Shown piece after piece: positions 1 to 10,883 of a stretch of DNA of 64,000 nucleotides. The stretch comes from Penicillus capitatus (Eukaryota; Chlorophyta). The stretch covers positions 62,001 through 126,000 of the forward strand of contig OZ287719.1 in NCBI GenBank assembly GCA_965649825.1. Direction: 5' to 3'. How positions within the stretch are numbered: the first letter of the stretch is position 1; each line of letters starts with the position of its first letter. The position numbers were made by a program, and so were the translations under genes. Below the pieces are notes generated by a model, which was not told where the DNA came from, made no database searches, and saw nothing but the letters and a program-made list of their open reading frames with translations.

Positions 1-786
1 AACAACGTCAGCTTCAGGGCAGCTTCTTATTAGAAAGCAAAAGAGTGAGATTCGACGCTTGCCTGTTCGTGCTCCGTTTCGAGAAAGGCCCCGGCGGAGC
101 AGACGATGAGGGTCAGCACCGAGAAACACAGCACGAGGACTTTGCGCTGAATGAGCGAGTCCGTTCGGGTCATCAGCCGATGGACCCTCAGAATTCGAAG
201 CAGGCGAAGGAGTCGGGCACATCGAAGGAAACCAAAATCGACAAGGGCTGCTCGTCGCAGGGACAGTTCGAGAAAAGGCGGCAGGATGGTGAGCTGATCG
301 ACGGCGCTCTCCCAGGTGAAGAAGTGCCGCCAGCGGTCTTCAGCAACGAACAGACGCAGCGCGAATTCAGCCGTAAAGAACCCACTGCACGCGAGCTCCA
401 CGATCCGCGTCGCGATCCCGAGATCCTGCCGCCATACACCAGCCGCCTTTGCGTCGGGGTCGAGGAGGGAGGGATAGGTCAACGAGGTAGGTCTCGAGGA
501 TGTAGAGGAGGACGGCGAGGATGGAAAGAAAGGCCGAGGCGAAATCGAGCACGCATCCCCAGACGCTGTTCAGCAGACATCTCTTGAGCTGTTTGCTCCA
601 AGGCACCGTCAAGTAAATGCGTCTCAGCAGCTTCGCGTGTTGTCTAGAAGGGCGCCGCAGCGTGGGCGCGGTTTCCGTCTGGCGTCGTGCCTGAGATGCC
701 GTCGTCTGAGTCGGATAGCGTCGTGTGGTGGCGAAGGGCCGAGATCTGGAGGAGGTTCCATGTGACGATCGATCTGGTTCGATCAT
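1..786 (-). CDS. voltage-gated cation channel, C-terminal part beyond window
   Basis: The protein begins at an ATG at 786 and runs out of the window. A hydrophobic segment near residue 75-100 (S1-like) is followed by further hydrophobic segments and an S4-type helix with regularly spaced arginines (RLLRLLRILRVHRL, about 195-155 on the DNA), then the start of an S5 segment. This is the layout of six-transmembrane voltage-gated potassium or related cation channels of the plasma membrane; the pore and selectivity filter lie outside the window. A 37-nt intron (447-483) is needed to keep the S1 and S2 parts in frame. A second intron starts at about 62, apparently with a GC donor, but its acceptor was not resolved because the nearest choice leads to a stop. 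Channel subtype cannot be assigned without the pore. Confidence 0.7.
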
Positions 787-816
787 GGAAAAGACGAAAA
801 AGCGCTTACCGACGTC

Positions 817-898
817 GATGCGATGGCCGAGTGGTCTAAGGCGCTGGATTTAGGCTCCAGTCCTTTCGAGGGCGTGGGTTCAAATCCCACTCGCATCA
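817..898 (+). tRNA. tRNA-Leu (anticodon TAG)
   Basis: An 82-nt cloverleaf with acceptor GATGCGA paired to TCGCATC, anticodon stem CTGGA/TCCAG around a seven-base loop containing TAG, a long variable arm as expected of a class II leucine tRNA, and a T arm with GGTTCAAATCC. No intron is present. It decodes CUA and probably other CUN codons. It lies 31 bp from the channel start and is transcribed away from it. Confidence 0.95.
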
Positions 899-1609
899 TC
901 ATCTTTTGTGTAAGAGAGGAGGAGACTTCGAGCTAGCAAGCAAGCGATCGAGTTGTGGTTATGGCTGTTGTTGTTGTTGACTTCAACAGATTTCATGTGT
1001 AACTTGAACACACAGCGCACCTTCAGAGGTGTCAACGAGTCATTCCCGGGACCCGCCCCGCTTTCCTTCCCCATGAGAGAGTCCAGAGAATCGAAAACTA
1101 TGAACAACAACAACAACACAGTGCATGACATGTTAAAGGATGTACGTCGTGTGCTTATCGTGATGTAAAGAGAGATTAAATCGCGCTATCTTTATTGTTG
1201 TGTTGCGCCGTGTGTTTGTGCATGCATCACAAAAAACAGAGTCAGATTTTCCACATGTTCACCACACAACGTCATGGCAGGAGGGGAGAGTGTTTTCGTG
1301 GGCAGTAAGTACAGAAGGCGAAGGAATTTCAGTGAAATGACGTCAGGGAAAGGAACCGCCTGACCTTCCATCTTTTCCTAACAAACGTAACGCAGCTGCT
1401 GCCTGATCGTTCCCCAATGAGGCTTGAAGGAGACCTTCCACTAAAATGAGCTTCGTCTATGCTCAAGCGCGTGCTCTATGTGCAATCCCGTGCCTAGCTG
1501 AAAGACTGGTACATTGGATGAATAGAAAACACCCAAGGATGGATATATAAAAGTCGTGCCGCGAAAAATTGTACAGATCTGTCACCAGTTCATGATGCTT
1601 CAAAGCAGC
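899..1609. other. intergenic, no gene seen
   Basis: This stretch of about 710 bp separates tRNA-Leu from the 3' end of the receptor kinase. I see short ORFs without recognisable content, a T-rich stretch after the tRNA, and a TATATAAAAG string near 1543 with no supported gene downstream of it on the plus strand. Confidence 0.5.
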
Positions 1610-4033
1610 TTATTGCTTGAATGCTGCAAATTCGGCTGGCGTTGTCGGAGGATCTCGTTGGGATGTCGCTCCGTCCAGAGAACGTGTCGTTTGAAGGGAG
1701 GTTATTGCTTCATCTGTGTGCGAAGGCTCGTTGCCATCCAGGCTCAGATGCAACGATCGGTAGCTGTCCAAAAAGACAGGAGCATGAACCGTCGTTGTCG
1801 CCTGGGCAGGATTCACTCTCAAACTGCTGAACTTCTTTGGCACGAGACGAAGACTCTTCTTCTTTTCGGCTACTGGAACGGAGTCCTGATGACTGAAGAA
1901 CGAGGATCGCGTCTGGCTGTCGCCCAGGGGATGCGACGATGTTCTCGCTCCTCCTTGCAAGCCTTCTTCCTTCTCATACTTCTGCAGCATGAGCGACAGT
2001 CTGTCAATAATGTCTGGAAAGATCGGCCGTTTCATGTGCTCCTGACACCAGCACGACTCGATCAGTGCCACAAAATCTGGTGGAATGTTTGCGGGGAACG
2101 CAGGACGGGCGCCGTTGTTCACCACAGCCAAGATGATCTCGCCTTGATTCTTACCTACAGCATCCACCCACCATTACCATCTCACTCTTTTCTCACACAT
2201 TTCTGCGCGTACCATGATGCGCCTTGCGCCCCGCTAAGACTTCCCACAAGAGTATGGCAAAGGAATAGACATCTGCTGCAGAGGTCAATACACCACCCCT
2301 GAGCAACTCAGGAGGCATATGAGTGACCGTTCCGCATGTGAACGTTTCAATGTGTGAGTCTTCGGCCAAGAATCGGCTCAGGCCAAAATCACCAACCTTG
2401 CAAATGAAGCCTCGTGGATCGGAGCCATCTCCTTTCAACAATACATTTCCCGTTTTCAGATCTCCATGAATGATACGGACAGAATGCAAGTAGTTCATGG
2501 CGCTTGCAATCTCCAAAGCTGTTTTCGCAACAAAAGACATTCTAAAACGATCCTGTCTGTCCGGCGTTCGAAAAATCCCCGAGGCCACAGCATCGGCCAA
2601 AGACCCCCTACACCACAGCCGCCGCCACCGCCTGTCACATCACGCCCATCGCATACAGGCATCGCGCACCGATCACAGTATTCGAGGATGAGCCATGTTT
2701 CGAATGTTCCTTCCTGTCGTGGTCCCTCTTCGTCATCATCGAACGATCCAAACATATCTTCGCTGCTGCAGGATCCAGAATGATGAGAGTCATTTGTTTT
2801 CTTCTTCTTTTCGGTGGAAGCGCCGAAGAAACGCGTGGGACTTTCGACAGATGCAGCCATTTTCTTGCTGATTTGATACGTCTGGACGACATTGGGATGC
2901 GAGATGTGTCTGGCGAAGAACGCCTCTAACGGGCCACCCACATTGGTCCGTAAGCACTGGTCATTATGCTTAATCACTTTCACGGCGACCGTCGTTCCTT
3001 GCCAGCATCCACGATACACGCGACCAAACTCCCCATGTCCCAGAGGCGCTTCCAACGCCACATCTGAATCCAGAATAGCCCAGTTTTCTGGCGTCGAACT
3101 CGTTTTATTGAGCACATCGGCTTGTTCAGTGGGATCGTCGCCGTAATATGATCCCTTCTCTTCATCGCCCGCCTCCAGTCTCCATGCATCTTGCCGGCGA
3201 CTGATCCATGCGATCCCGCCCCATACAGCCACCGAGAGAGACAGCGTCCCGCAGACCACGACCAAAATATAGATCACCATGTGTCCTGGACCATCTGACT
3301 CTTCTTCGAATACTGCTGGCGGCGGCATATGTCGATGATTCTCTTCCTTGTCTACTGCCATTCGATAGTAGCCCATCAGTTCCGGATCTTTACGATTGGT
3401 ATTGCAGGTGAAGACGCTATGACAGAGACGCCACACCGCATGACGCTCTTCCCAATGCAGGACAACATCGTGCGCTTGAACCGTATGATCATCCAGTTGT
3501 TCACTCCATTGCTGTCCGGGATGGGACGCAGGACGTTCGAGGTCCTGAAAATGTGTGACATTGAGATGCCAGGGACAGGACAAGACGCCAACAACGACAA
3601 AATTAAAAAAAGCCGTCGCATTTTCGGCCGTTTTGAAGAAAACGATATCGATATTGCCAATGCCCATGTCCTGCTGGATGAAGATGAGGTTTTCGAATTT
3701 GACGGTGCTTCCAGAACCGGCGACAACTTTTTTGCTCGAAGTCCCCCAGTCGATATGCGGGAGCACGCCATGGCGCTCGCGACCTCGGATGTTGACATCG
3801 CGGTGGATGGTGATGGTTTGATTCCAATTAGTGGTGTCGCAGGGAAACGAACGCACAATCTCGATATCCTTTACTTCCGGCGCCTCGAGAGCCGAGCGCA
3901 GTTTGGTACAGCTGGAAACGACGCGACGATGCGACTGGAGGCCTTCCGTCATCGACAGAGAACCGACGCAGCATAACAGAAAGCAACGTAGAACGAAGGA
4001 CGCATGGACTCGCCTTAGTCGTAGCACAGACAT
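1610..4033 (-). CDS. receptor-like TKL serine/threonine kinase
   Basis: Three exons (2670-4033, 2213-2607, 1610-2154) encode about 767 residues; the exon sum is a multiple of three. The ATG at 4033 starts a cleavable signal peptide, with hydrophobic SFVLRCFLLCCVGSL. An ectodomain of about 220 residues with several possible N-glycosylation sites follows. A single transmembrane helix (IYILVVVCGTLSLSVAVWGG) leads into a cytoplasmic kinase domain. Kinase motifs seen are the glycine loop GHGEFGRVYRG, the VAVK lysine, a catalytic loop IIHGDLKTGN (HGD in place of HRD, catalytic Asp retained), DFG and a PPE motif. This suggests an active tyrosine-kinase-like receptor kinase of the plasma membrane. 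Introns are 62 nt (2608-2669) and 58 nt (2155-2212); the second contains GAAAAGAGTGAGA. The ligand and ectodomain family are not recognised. It is divergent from the carrier gene. Confidence 0.85.
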
Positions 4034-4255
4034 AGGACTTCTCACATAACGCTCTTCTCGCGGTCGAACGGTATTCGAGGAGAGGGACGTGCGCAAAAGG
4101 AATCACGGAAGGATGAAGAGGACGCGAAAAAAGCAGAGGAAGCGTTTTCACACGAAAAGAAGGCGTGGTCGGTGAGTGGACCGTCGCGAGGCAGTTGGTG
4201 GGAGGGTCACTTTCGAACCAAGCCTCCGCTAAGTCGTACGAATTCGCAGCGTTCC

Positions 4256-5506
4256 ATGCAACGGATCGTCATCCGGACCCGACGACGGTCACGATGCGAC
4301 GATGCTCAGCGAACTGATGAGGCCGTGGCCGACGAAGACGATAGGGATCGGCAACGTCTGCCTCGACGACGCGCTCAGACGTGGTCGTCGTTAACCGTCA
4401 CGGCAGTGCAGAAGACGCCACGTCGACGGGGACGTGAGCGGGAAGGGGAAAAGCGCAGGATGCCGGTGATGACGCTGGCAACGGCGGAGGAAAAGCGAAA
4501 GGACGTGCGTCCCTGGAGGGTATTGGTCGGAAACCTTGCTGCCGGTGCCGTGGCTGGCTGCACTGTTGAAGCCGGTACCGATCACACTTCACACTTTGCA
4601 CTGTTCTGTACGCCGTCTGTACTTTAGCCCTCTATCCCGTCGACACGATCAAGACGCGGTTACAGATGATGCGTTCGGGTGGCGGTCTGCGTGCGCTCTT
4701 TCGCAGCGGTGGATCAGGGAAGCTCTATTCAGGGATCTGGGGAAATCTGGCAGGCGTCGGTCCAGCGACGGCGCTGTTCTTTGGCGTTTACGAACCCGTC
4801 AAGGCCGAAGCGTCCAAGATCATTGGGGTCGATGCGGCACCGTTGATCGCCGGCGGCATCGCTGGCGTCGCGTCGTCCATCATTCGCGTGCCGACCGAAG
4901 TCGTGAAGCAGCGCATGCAGACGGGTCAGTTCGCCACGGCCCTTGGCGCCGTAAGCATACCACCCTCTATCGATCGATGCGTCAACTGGCGATGGCAGGT
5001 TTCGAAGATTGCGAGGACAGAAGGCCTGCGTGGCTTCTTTGCTGGCTACGATGCGTTTCTCCTCCGAGATCTGCCATTCGACGCGATCGAGTTCGCCACC
5101 TACGAGGCGCTGAAATCGTTCTACTTGGGCATGACGCACCGCCGCCGTCTGAACACAATGGAGGCGGCGGTGACCGGAGCCATCGCTGGAGGCTTTACCG
5201 GTGAGACGTTCGTTCTCGTCTCCGCCGCCATATCGCGATGGCGTTACAGGATTGGTGACGACGCCTTTTGATGTGCTCAAGACACGACTCATGACGCAAG
5301 GCGCAACGAAGCATTACGACAGTCTCTTCCATGCGGTGCGCCGGATCACGGCGGAGGAAGGACCGTCGGCGTTTTTCAAGGGATGGCAGGCACGACTGTT
5401 GTGGATTTCGATCGGCGGCTGCATTTTCTTCACGGCATTGGAACAGGCGCGAAACGTCTTTGTTCCGTCTGTCGTCGAAGAGGAAGCTACGGGGAAGTCG
5501 CATTAA
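4256..5506 (+). CDS. SLC25A26-like: mitochondrial carrier, S-adenosylmethionine transporter type
   Basis: Four exons (to 4574, 4628-4950, 4999-5200, 5250-5506) encode a three-repeat mitochondrial carrier. Each repeat carries the family signature Px[DE]xx[KR]: PVDTIKTRLQ, PTEVVKQRMQ and PFDVLKTRLM. The second repeat (SIIRVPTEVVKQRMQTGQF) and third repeat (SIGGCIFF) read like the SAM carrier subfamily, which exchanges cytosolic SAM for S-adenosylhomocysteine across the inner mitochondrial membrane (or plastid envelope). Starting at the ATG at 4460 gives 298 residues, the usual length; the ATG at 4256 would add a 68-residue arginine-rich extension that could be a targeting sequence. The 48-nt intron 4951-4998 is in frame and hides in the ORF, but has GTAAGC and CAG borders and removes residues that do not fit the family. 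The SAM substrate is inferred from the subfamily motifs. Confidence 0.85.
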
Positions 5507-5563
5507 GACGACGACGATCGCTGTCGGATTGACCACGTCGTTTGACGAACAACGAACGCCTCG

Positions 5564-6679
5564 ATGGATAGCGCGATATGCGCGGTGACACGTGACGTCT
5601 TGCAATCGACGACGACGACTCCGCTCGTCGCAAAACCGCGTCTAACAGATGCGCTTCTCAAACGACCGCCGTTTCGTTTTCTCCACGATATCGTCTCTGC
5701 CGTGCAGCGGAAGACGGACTTCGCCGTCGGCGTTTTGACCGAAGAGGAAAGCGATGTGCAATGGTTGGGGGAGCGTCGTGAGAGGAAGGTAGCCTATTTG
5801 GAGAAACTCATTGGTGCGGTCGAGGCGGCGGAGGGACGGTCACTCAATATCGACCCGAATAAGATCCTCGCCGGCGTCGAACCGGAGCGCACCAATCTCT
5901 TGTTACAGACGCTCGGTCGCGTGGCCGTCGCCGAAGCAACAGTCGAACAGTTGAACGCAAACCCGTCACCGACCCCATATCCCTTCATGCGTTCTCGGCC
6001 ACCTTCGCGAAGAGGCACACAGGAAAGCCTGGATGTGACCCATGCGGAGCGAGGGAGTCCCGAAGATCACAACGGTCGGTGGATCGACACGGATGATCTG
6101 CCAGAGCATCCTGTCGATGGACGGCAGACGTGGACCGGTTCCTCTCCGTCGTCCGTTACGTCTGGAGACTCGGCCGCGTCGAGCCTCGTTCCAGAGGTAG
6201 ACATCTCGTCACCGCACGAGGGACGTCCGTTGTCATCCGAAGGGGTCCGAATTCGGGAGCTGCGTCGAGAGGAGGTGGCTGTGGTCGAGGAGGCATCTCC
6301 CGGCATCGTGCTTAGAAGGCGGCGGTCGGTCGGGTCGAAGCCAAAGACAGGTGCGGATGTCGTGGATCTGATCGAGACGTTTGGCCGTTTTGGCACATTG
6401 ACGTCGTCGCTGGGACGCGCGGTGCATCATCTCTTCTCGGCGATGGACCCCATGCGAGAAGAACTGGCGTTGTGGCAACGGGAGGCGTCGTTGTGCGCCG
6501 ATCGTCTGCGCGTATCGAACGGGGCGGCCCATCGTGACGATCCGGCCGAGAAAGAAATGCGAGATCTGGATGAAGAGATCGAAAAACGACGAAAGAGTAT
6601 TCGTGCGCTGAAGCATGCCGTTGCGTGCAATGCCGAGACGATCATGAAAATGCTCCAGAGCTTAACAAGCGATTCGTAA
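5564..6679 (+). CDS. IFT54: intraflagellar transport protein IFT54 (TRAF3IP1/MIP-T3 family)
   Basis: A single-exon gene of 371 codons, 57 bp downstream of the carrier. The N-terminal 115 residues match the calponin-homology-like IFT54 domain: LLKRPPFRFLHDIV near residue 33 and AGVEPERTNLLLQ near residue 103. A low-complexity acidic and serine-rich middle follows, then a C-terminal coiled coil (about 285-368) of the type that pairs with IFT20. IFT54 is a subunit of the IFT-B complex, which carries cargo along axonemal microtubules, so the organism very likely builds a cilium or flagellum. The middle linker is shorter than in animals. Confidence 0.88.
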   Translation: MDSAICAVTRDVLQSTTTTPLVAKPRLTDALLKRPPFRFLHDIVSAVQRKTDFAVGVLTEEESDVQWLGERRERKVAYLEKLIGAVEAAEGRSLNIDPNKILAGVEPERTNLLLQTLGRVAVAEATVEQLNANPSPTPYPFMRSRPPSRRGTQESLDVTHAERGSPEDHNGRWIDTDDLPEHPVDGRQTWTGSSPSSVTSGDSAASSLVPEVDISSPHEGRPLSSEGVRIRELRREEVAVVEEASPGIVLRRRRSVGSKPKTGADVVDLIETFGRFGTLTSSLGRAVHHLFSAMDPMREELALWQREASLCADRLRVSNGAAHRDDPAEKEMRDLDEEIEKRRKSIRALKHAVACNAETIMKMLQSLTSDS

Positions 6680-6709
6680 TGCCGGCCGCCGTCCTCACGC
6701 GTCCCGTCT

Positions 6710-7107
6710 TCAGTTGTCCACGAGCATCGCGTCCGTTGACTCGTCGTCATCGTCATCGTCCTCAGCCGCCGCCGCCGCCGCCGAACCGGATCCTGCCGTG
6801 GAGGAACTTCTCTTTGAAGCGGGGGTTTGCCCATCGGCGTTTTTCTCTTCTGTGGCCGAGGTCATGTCGATCCCCGCTTCGTGGCTAAAGTACTTTCGGA
6901 TGGCGTTCAGAGCATCCTCCAATACCAGCGACAGTCTTTTGCGCGGATTAGATATCTAGGGTCAATCGAAATGTGTGACGCGTACCAAAAGAGTGAAAAA
7001 ATCACTTTGCGGGTAAAGGCGTCCTGTAGACGTATCCTCAGAATCGCTATAGCCTCGGCCGCCTCCGTCTGCGTTGCAAATTTTATCCAACTACATCGAT
7101 CCATCAT
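6710..7107 (-). CDS. small protein with acidic C-terminus, unknown function
   Basis: Two exons (7006-7107 and 6710-6955) give 115 residues; the exon sum is a multiple of three. The 50-nt intron (6956-7005) has GT and AG ends and contains TTCACTCTTTTG, the motif seen in neighbouring introns. The first 75 residues look helical and mixed-charge (around QTEAAEAIAILRIRLQDAF and LEDALNAIRKYF). The rest is low complexity: Ser/Ala runs, then six consecutive Asp. I do not recognise the family; nuclear or chromatin-associated proteins often have such tails, but that is only a guess. It converges with IFT54 (30 bp apart) and lies just downstream of the helicase on the same strand. Confidence 0.6.
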
Positions 7108-7211
7108 GAAAGTGTGATGGAAGTGTAACCGTACCTATCGACGACCAACGATCGACCGACGGCTCTGTACTCAGCTTCCGTTCGCTACACAGCACGCTCT
7201 CTCACATCTTG

Positions 7212-10200
7212 TCATCCCAATACTTTGCGCACCAATGGACCCTTGAAAGGCCGAACGCATTCCTGGACCTCAAGTTGACGCGCGATGAGCGGTAAGGGAT
7301 GCGGCTGGACAGCGGTGGTATCACGGACGTAGATTTGAAAATCGCCCCTCGTGATGTCGGCAAACGCCAGAAGAGGACACATGGGCAACGCGTCGTCCTC
7401 CACGACCGGCGGCTTGAGCGAAGAATTGACCGAGGTGTTCAGCATCCCCACCTTTCGATCTTTCATAAGAATCTTCCCCCTCTTCTTCAGAGAGCCCACA
7501 TTGGGATACAGACCACAAACCTACAGCCCACAGATGGCGGCTCGACCACGGAGAGCAGAAACGTCCTTTACCAGCAGAGCACGAACGAGACCCACATCTT
7601 CGACGTTACGCTGTAACGTGCCGCTATCGATCTGCATTCCTTTGAACTTCAAATCCGACAGGATCTTCTTCCGCAGGCCATCGATCGTGAACATCGCCTC
7701 GAGCGAGAGAAAATGACTGTCACAGAAGTCGCGTTTGGCATGTGCTTGCTGAAAAGACTGAAAGGCATGGATCGTGGCGAGATGGTCACTGGCGCCACCC
7801 CACTGGTCACTCATTTTCGTGCGGACTTTCTTGATCGCGTCATCGGCGTCCGCAAAGAGCACCCATGGTGACCTAGACGCACAGCGCCTGTCAGATTGCT
7901 CTCTTTTTGGCTTCTTTGCCTGTGGGAGATGGCGCAGGTGATGGTGAGAAGGGGATCGAGGCAATCGAATAGGTGGCCGTACAGAATCATCTTGCCCGTT
8001 CTCGGATCCATCGGCAGCGATGCCAGTCTTTTCCCGAGCACCGTCAGCTGCTCATCTTCCGTAAGGGCCCCGATCTCGACCAGCAACGTCACCGCTCGTC
8101 GCACCGCTTCGTCCGATGGCGGATTGGGCGCCTTCTTCATAAACTCCCGAATCGTGAGCTGGTCTTTGTTCCGCTCGAGACAGACCCGTGCCTAAGCGCA
8201 CACTGCGTGAAGCAGAAGCGACCGAGAAGCTGCACCTGGAGACAGATCTCTTCGAGAGGGATCCGACACAGCTCCGGTTCCACAAAGTCGTCCATCTCCT
8301 GCGCCTCGGCTCGCGTGTAGACATGAAACGCCAGTCCTTCTCGACAGCGACCGGCACGACCCGCTCGCTGCACTTCATTCGCCTTCGAGATCCATCTGTT
8401 CTGCAATGTACTAACGCCAGCCGCCGCATCGTACGATTTCTCTTTCATCTTGCCACAGTTGATGACGACCGAGACATCGTTGATGGTGATGGACGTCTCG
8501 GCAATGGGCGTCGATAGGACGATCTTGTGCTTGCCAGGTGGTGCTGGTTGAAAAGCGTTTCTCTGTTCTCTGGGGGCGACGGTGGAATGCAGACAGAGCA
8601 AGACAGCGTTGTCGTTGGTGAAGCCCGCCGCCATGAGCTGCTGACGGAGGGTCACGATTTCTTTCCATCCCGACAGGAAAACGAGAATCGCGCCGTCTGC
8701 CGTGCGCCCTTTCCATTTCTTCTCGTGGCAAATCTTCTGAATCAGCGCGACGAGCAAATCGAAGTCCGGCTCTCCGATCTTTGGCGGCTCATATTCGTCG
8801 ATTGCGTCCGGGGGCAGGCTTTGCTCAAGCATCTTGCCGATCTGTTCAAACCCAAAGAGTGAGAAAGGCGAAAAAGAGTGAGAAAGGCCTTACTGCTTCG
8901 CGATTGTACTCCTTTGCCCACTTAAAACAATCGTGTCCATTGGTCGTGCGGATCGATGGATCGGCGCCAAGTTTGAGAAACCGATCGACAAAAGAGTGAT
9001 ATCCGTGGATCACAGCCACGGACAGCGGCGTCAGTCCCGTCCCTGAATGTTGGAGATTGAGAAAACGGCCTTCATTGTGGTCACCTATACATAACACGCC
9101 GTCTCTCTACGCACGATCCCTCTAACCGTCCTCACGCACAGGCATGGTGCACAAGCTTTTCTATTGATGTGACAGATCCGTCGAGAAACGCCTCTTCGAT
9201 ACAGGACTCCACAAGAGCTCTCTCTTCCTGCGATGCCTGCAACGCAAGTGATCGAGGGATCGTGTGCTGAGAGGGATCGGACTCGTGGTTGTTGCGTGCA
9301 TTTGTCGGTCGGGCTGGCGTTGCGCAGTCCCCTCAGGATGTCATCCAGATAGTAGTTCTCCACGGGATACGTGCGTCCTTCGACGTGCAAGGAAGGACAG
9401 TTGCCAAAGTACTCCACAAAGAGCTCCTTGTGCAACGTCGCCGACATCAGAATCACTTTGAGATCGGGATGCCTCGGCAGCAGATCGCGCAAAACGACGA
9501 GCAGGAAATCGGAGTTGTGATCGCGTTCGTGCACTTCGTCGATGATCAGATGCGTCCATTCGCCCTGAAACGCCGACTAGATCGACAAACCACAGAAAAA
9601 GAGTGAGAAAATGAGTGAGTGCTGTCTCACACATTTGTCAGATCTTTGAGCATGATGCCCGTCGTGGCGTAGATCAGCGCCGTATTGGGGCCGCACACTC
9701 TGTCCAGCATCACACGGTATCCCACGGTCTTGCCCAGGGACTCGCCCCTTTCCTCTGCCACTCTTGCGGCCACCATCGTCGCGGCGATGCGTCTCGGCTG
9801 CGTGCACAGAATTCGGCACGGCTTGTTTCTCGACCAGGCCTCGTCCAACAGAAACTGCGGCACCTGTGTCGTCTTACCGCACCCTGTATCGCCAGAAATC
9901 AACAAAACTTGATTCGCTGCCACAGCCTTGATGATGGCATCTCTGATCACACCATCAGGACGGACAGTCCAGGCAGACGGCCTTGTTACTTGTATTTTGC
10001 CACGGGTAACGAGGAACGCTGTTTCTCCATTTCTCTGCCTTTGGTCGAGCGGTAGTGCACCATACGTTTCCAGAGCAGCTCGATGCCTTTGCTGGATGTG
10101 TTTAGTATAGCGACGTCGCTGAACCGTCGATGACGCACGACCTCTTCGGTTTCTCGGTATTCTGCCCATCCAGGTATTTCCATCTTCACATCGGGCTCCT

Positions 10201-10846
10201 GTATCAATCCCGCCCGAATCTTCTCCGCTTCACTCGGCGGATGTCTCTGATCATATGTCACTCTTTCTCACTCTATATTGTTATGAATCGCACACTTTGA
10301 GATGGTTTTTCAAAAGAGTGAGAGAAGCGTCGCTGATTGGTAATTGGTAGAGATTTTCTTGAGGTTGATCGCCGCGTTTGGCCTTCTTGTTTTTGGTAAC
10401 GGACAACGCTCGGTTATCACCCGTCCTGTCACATCAGTCGCATCATCTCACACATTCTGATGGCATTGGATCTTACCCGTCACTCTTGGATACGAGACCA
10501 TAACGCGCACAGAGTTTGTGCAGCTCCAATCGATCAGTATTCGACAACGACGACGGAAACTTCAGCGCTGTCGCAAAAGAGTGAACTCCACAAAAGAGTG
10601 AGAAGATCAGAAAGTACTGTCTTTGGAGGATGAACGAAACTCGATCAGCTGCTGCTCCCACTTACGCAGCAGAAGCTTCTTCTCTTTTTCGGCGCCGTCC
10701 ATCTTGCGCTTGCGCTCGAGCGGCATAGAAGGGGCCTTGGCGGCAGAAACCTTCTGCGCAGGACGATGCAGATATCTCCCAGAATCGAGCCAGCCGGGCA
10801 GAGGTACACGCTTACGAGCGAGGATCCGTCTCAGGCCAAACCACAT
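7212..10846 (-). CDS. R3H and ankyrin-containing DExH-box RNA helicase (YTHDC2/NIH-like)
   Basis: Twelve exons (10618-10846, 10477-10567, 10296-10425, 9990-10246, 9633-9942, 9283-9576, 9140-9236, 8894-9084, 8236-8841, 7920-8191, 7572-7872, 7212-7520) sum to 3,087 nt, giving 1,028 residues. An R3H-type region (LKFPSSLSNTDR) lies after a basic N-terminus. The helicase core has Walker A GDTGCGKTTQ, motif II DEVH, SAT (LMSATL), and the C-terminal core with TPIAETSITI and QRAGRAGR. Two ankyrin repeats (GLTPLSVAVIHGYHSFVDRF and neighbour) sit between the two core lobes, an arrangement known from animal YTHDC2 and plant NIH/DExH6. HA2/OB-type regions follow. No YTH domain is present before the stop. 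It likely acts as a 3'-5' RNA helicase in mRNA metabolism. One intron (7873-7919) has GC-AG borders. The ATG lies only 37 bp from the acyl-CoA synthetase stop. Confidence 0.88.
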
Positions 10847-10883
10847 CGATAAAACGACATCATTAAACACAAAATGATACTCA

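Noticed and set aside
1556-2302. 248-codon plus-strand ORF after a TATA-like box
   Set aside because: It is antisense to kinase exon 3 and the 3' part of exon 2, has no recognisable content and begins without ATG context.
3329-3976. 215-codon plus-strand ORF
   Set aside because: Shadow of the kinase ectodomain exon on the other strand.
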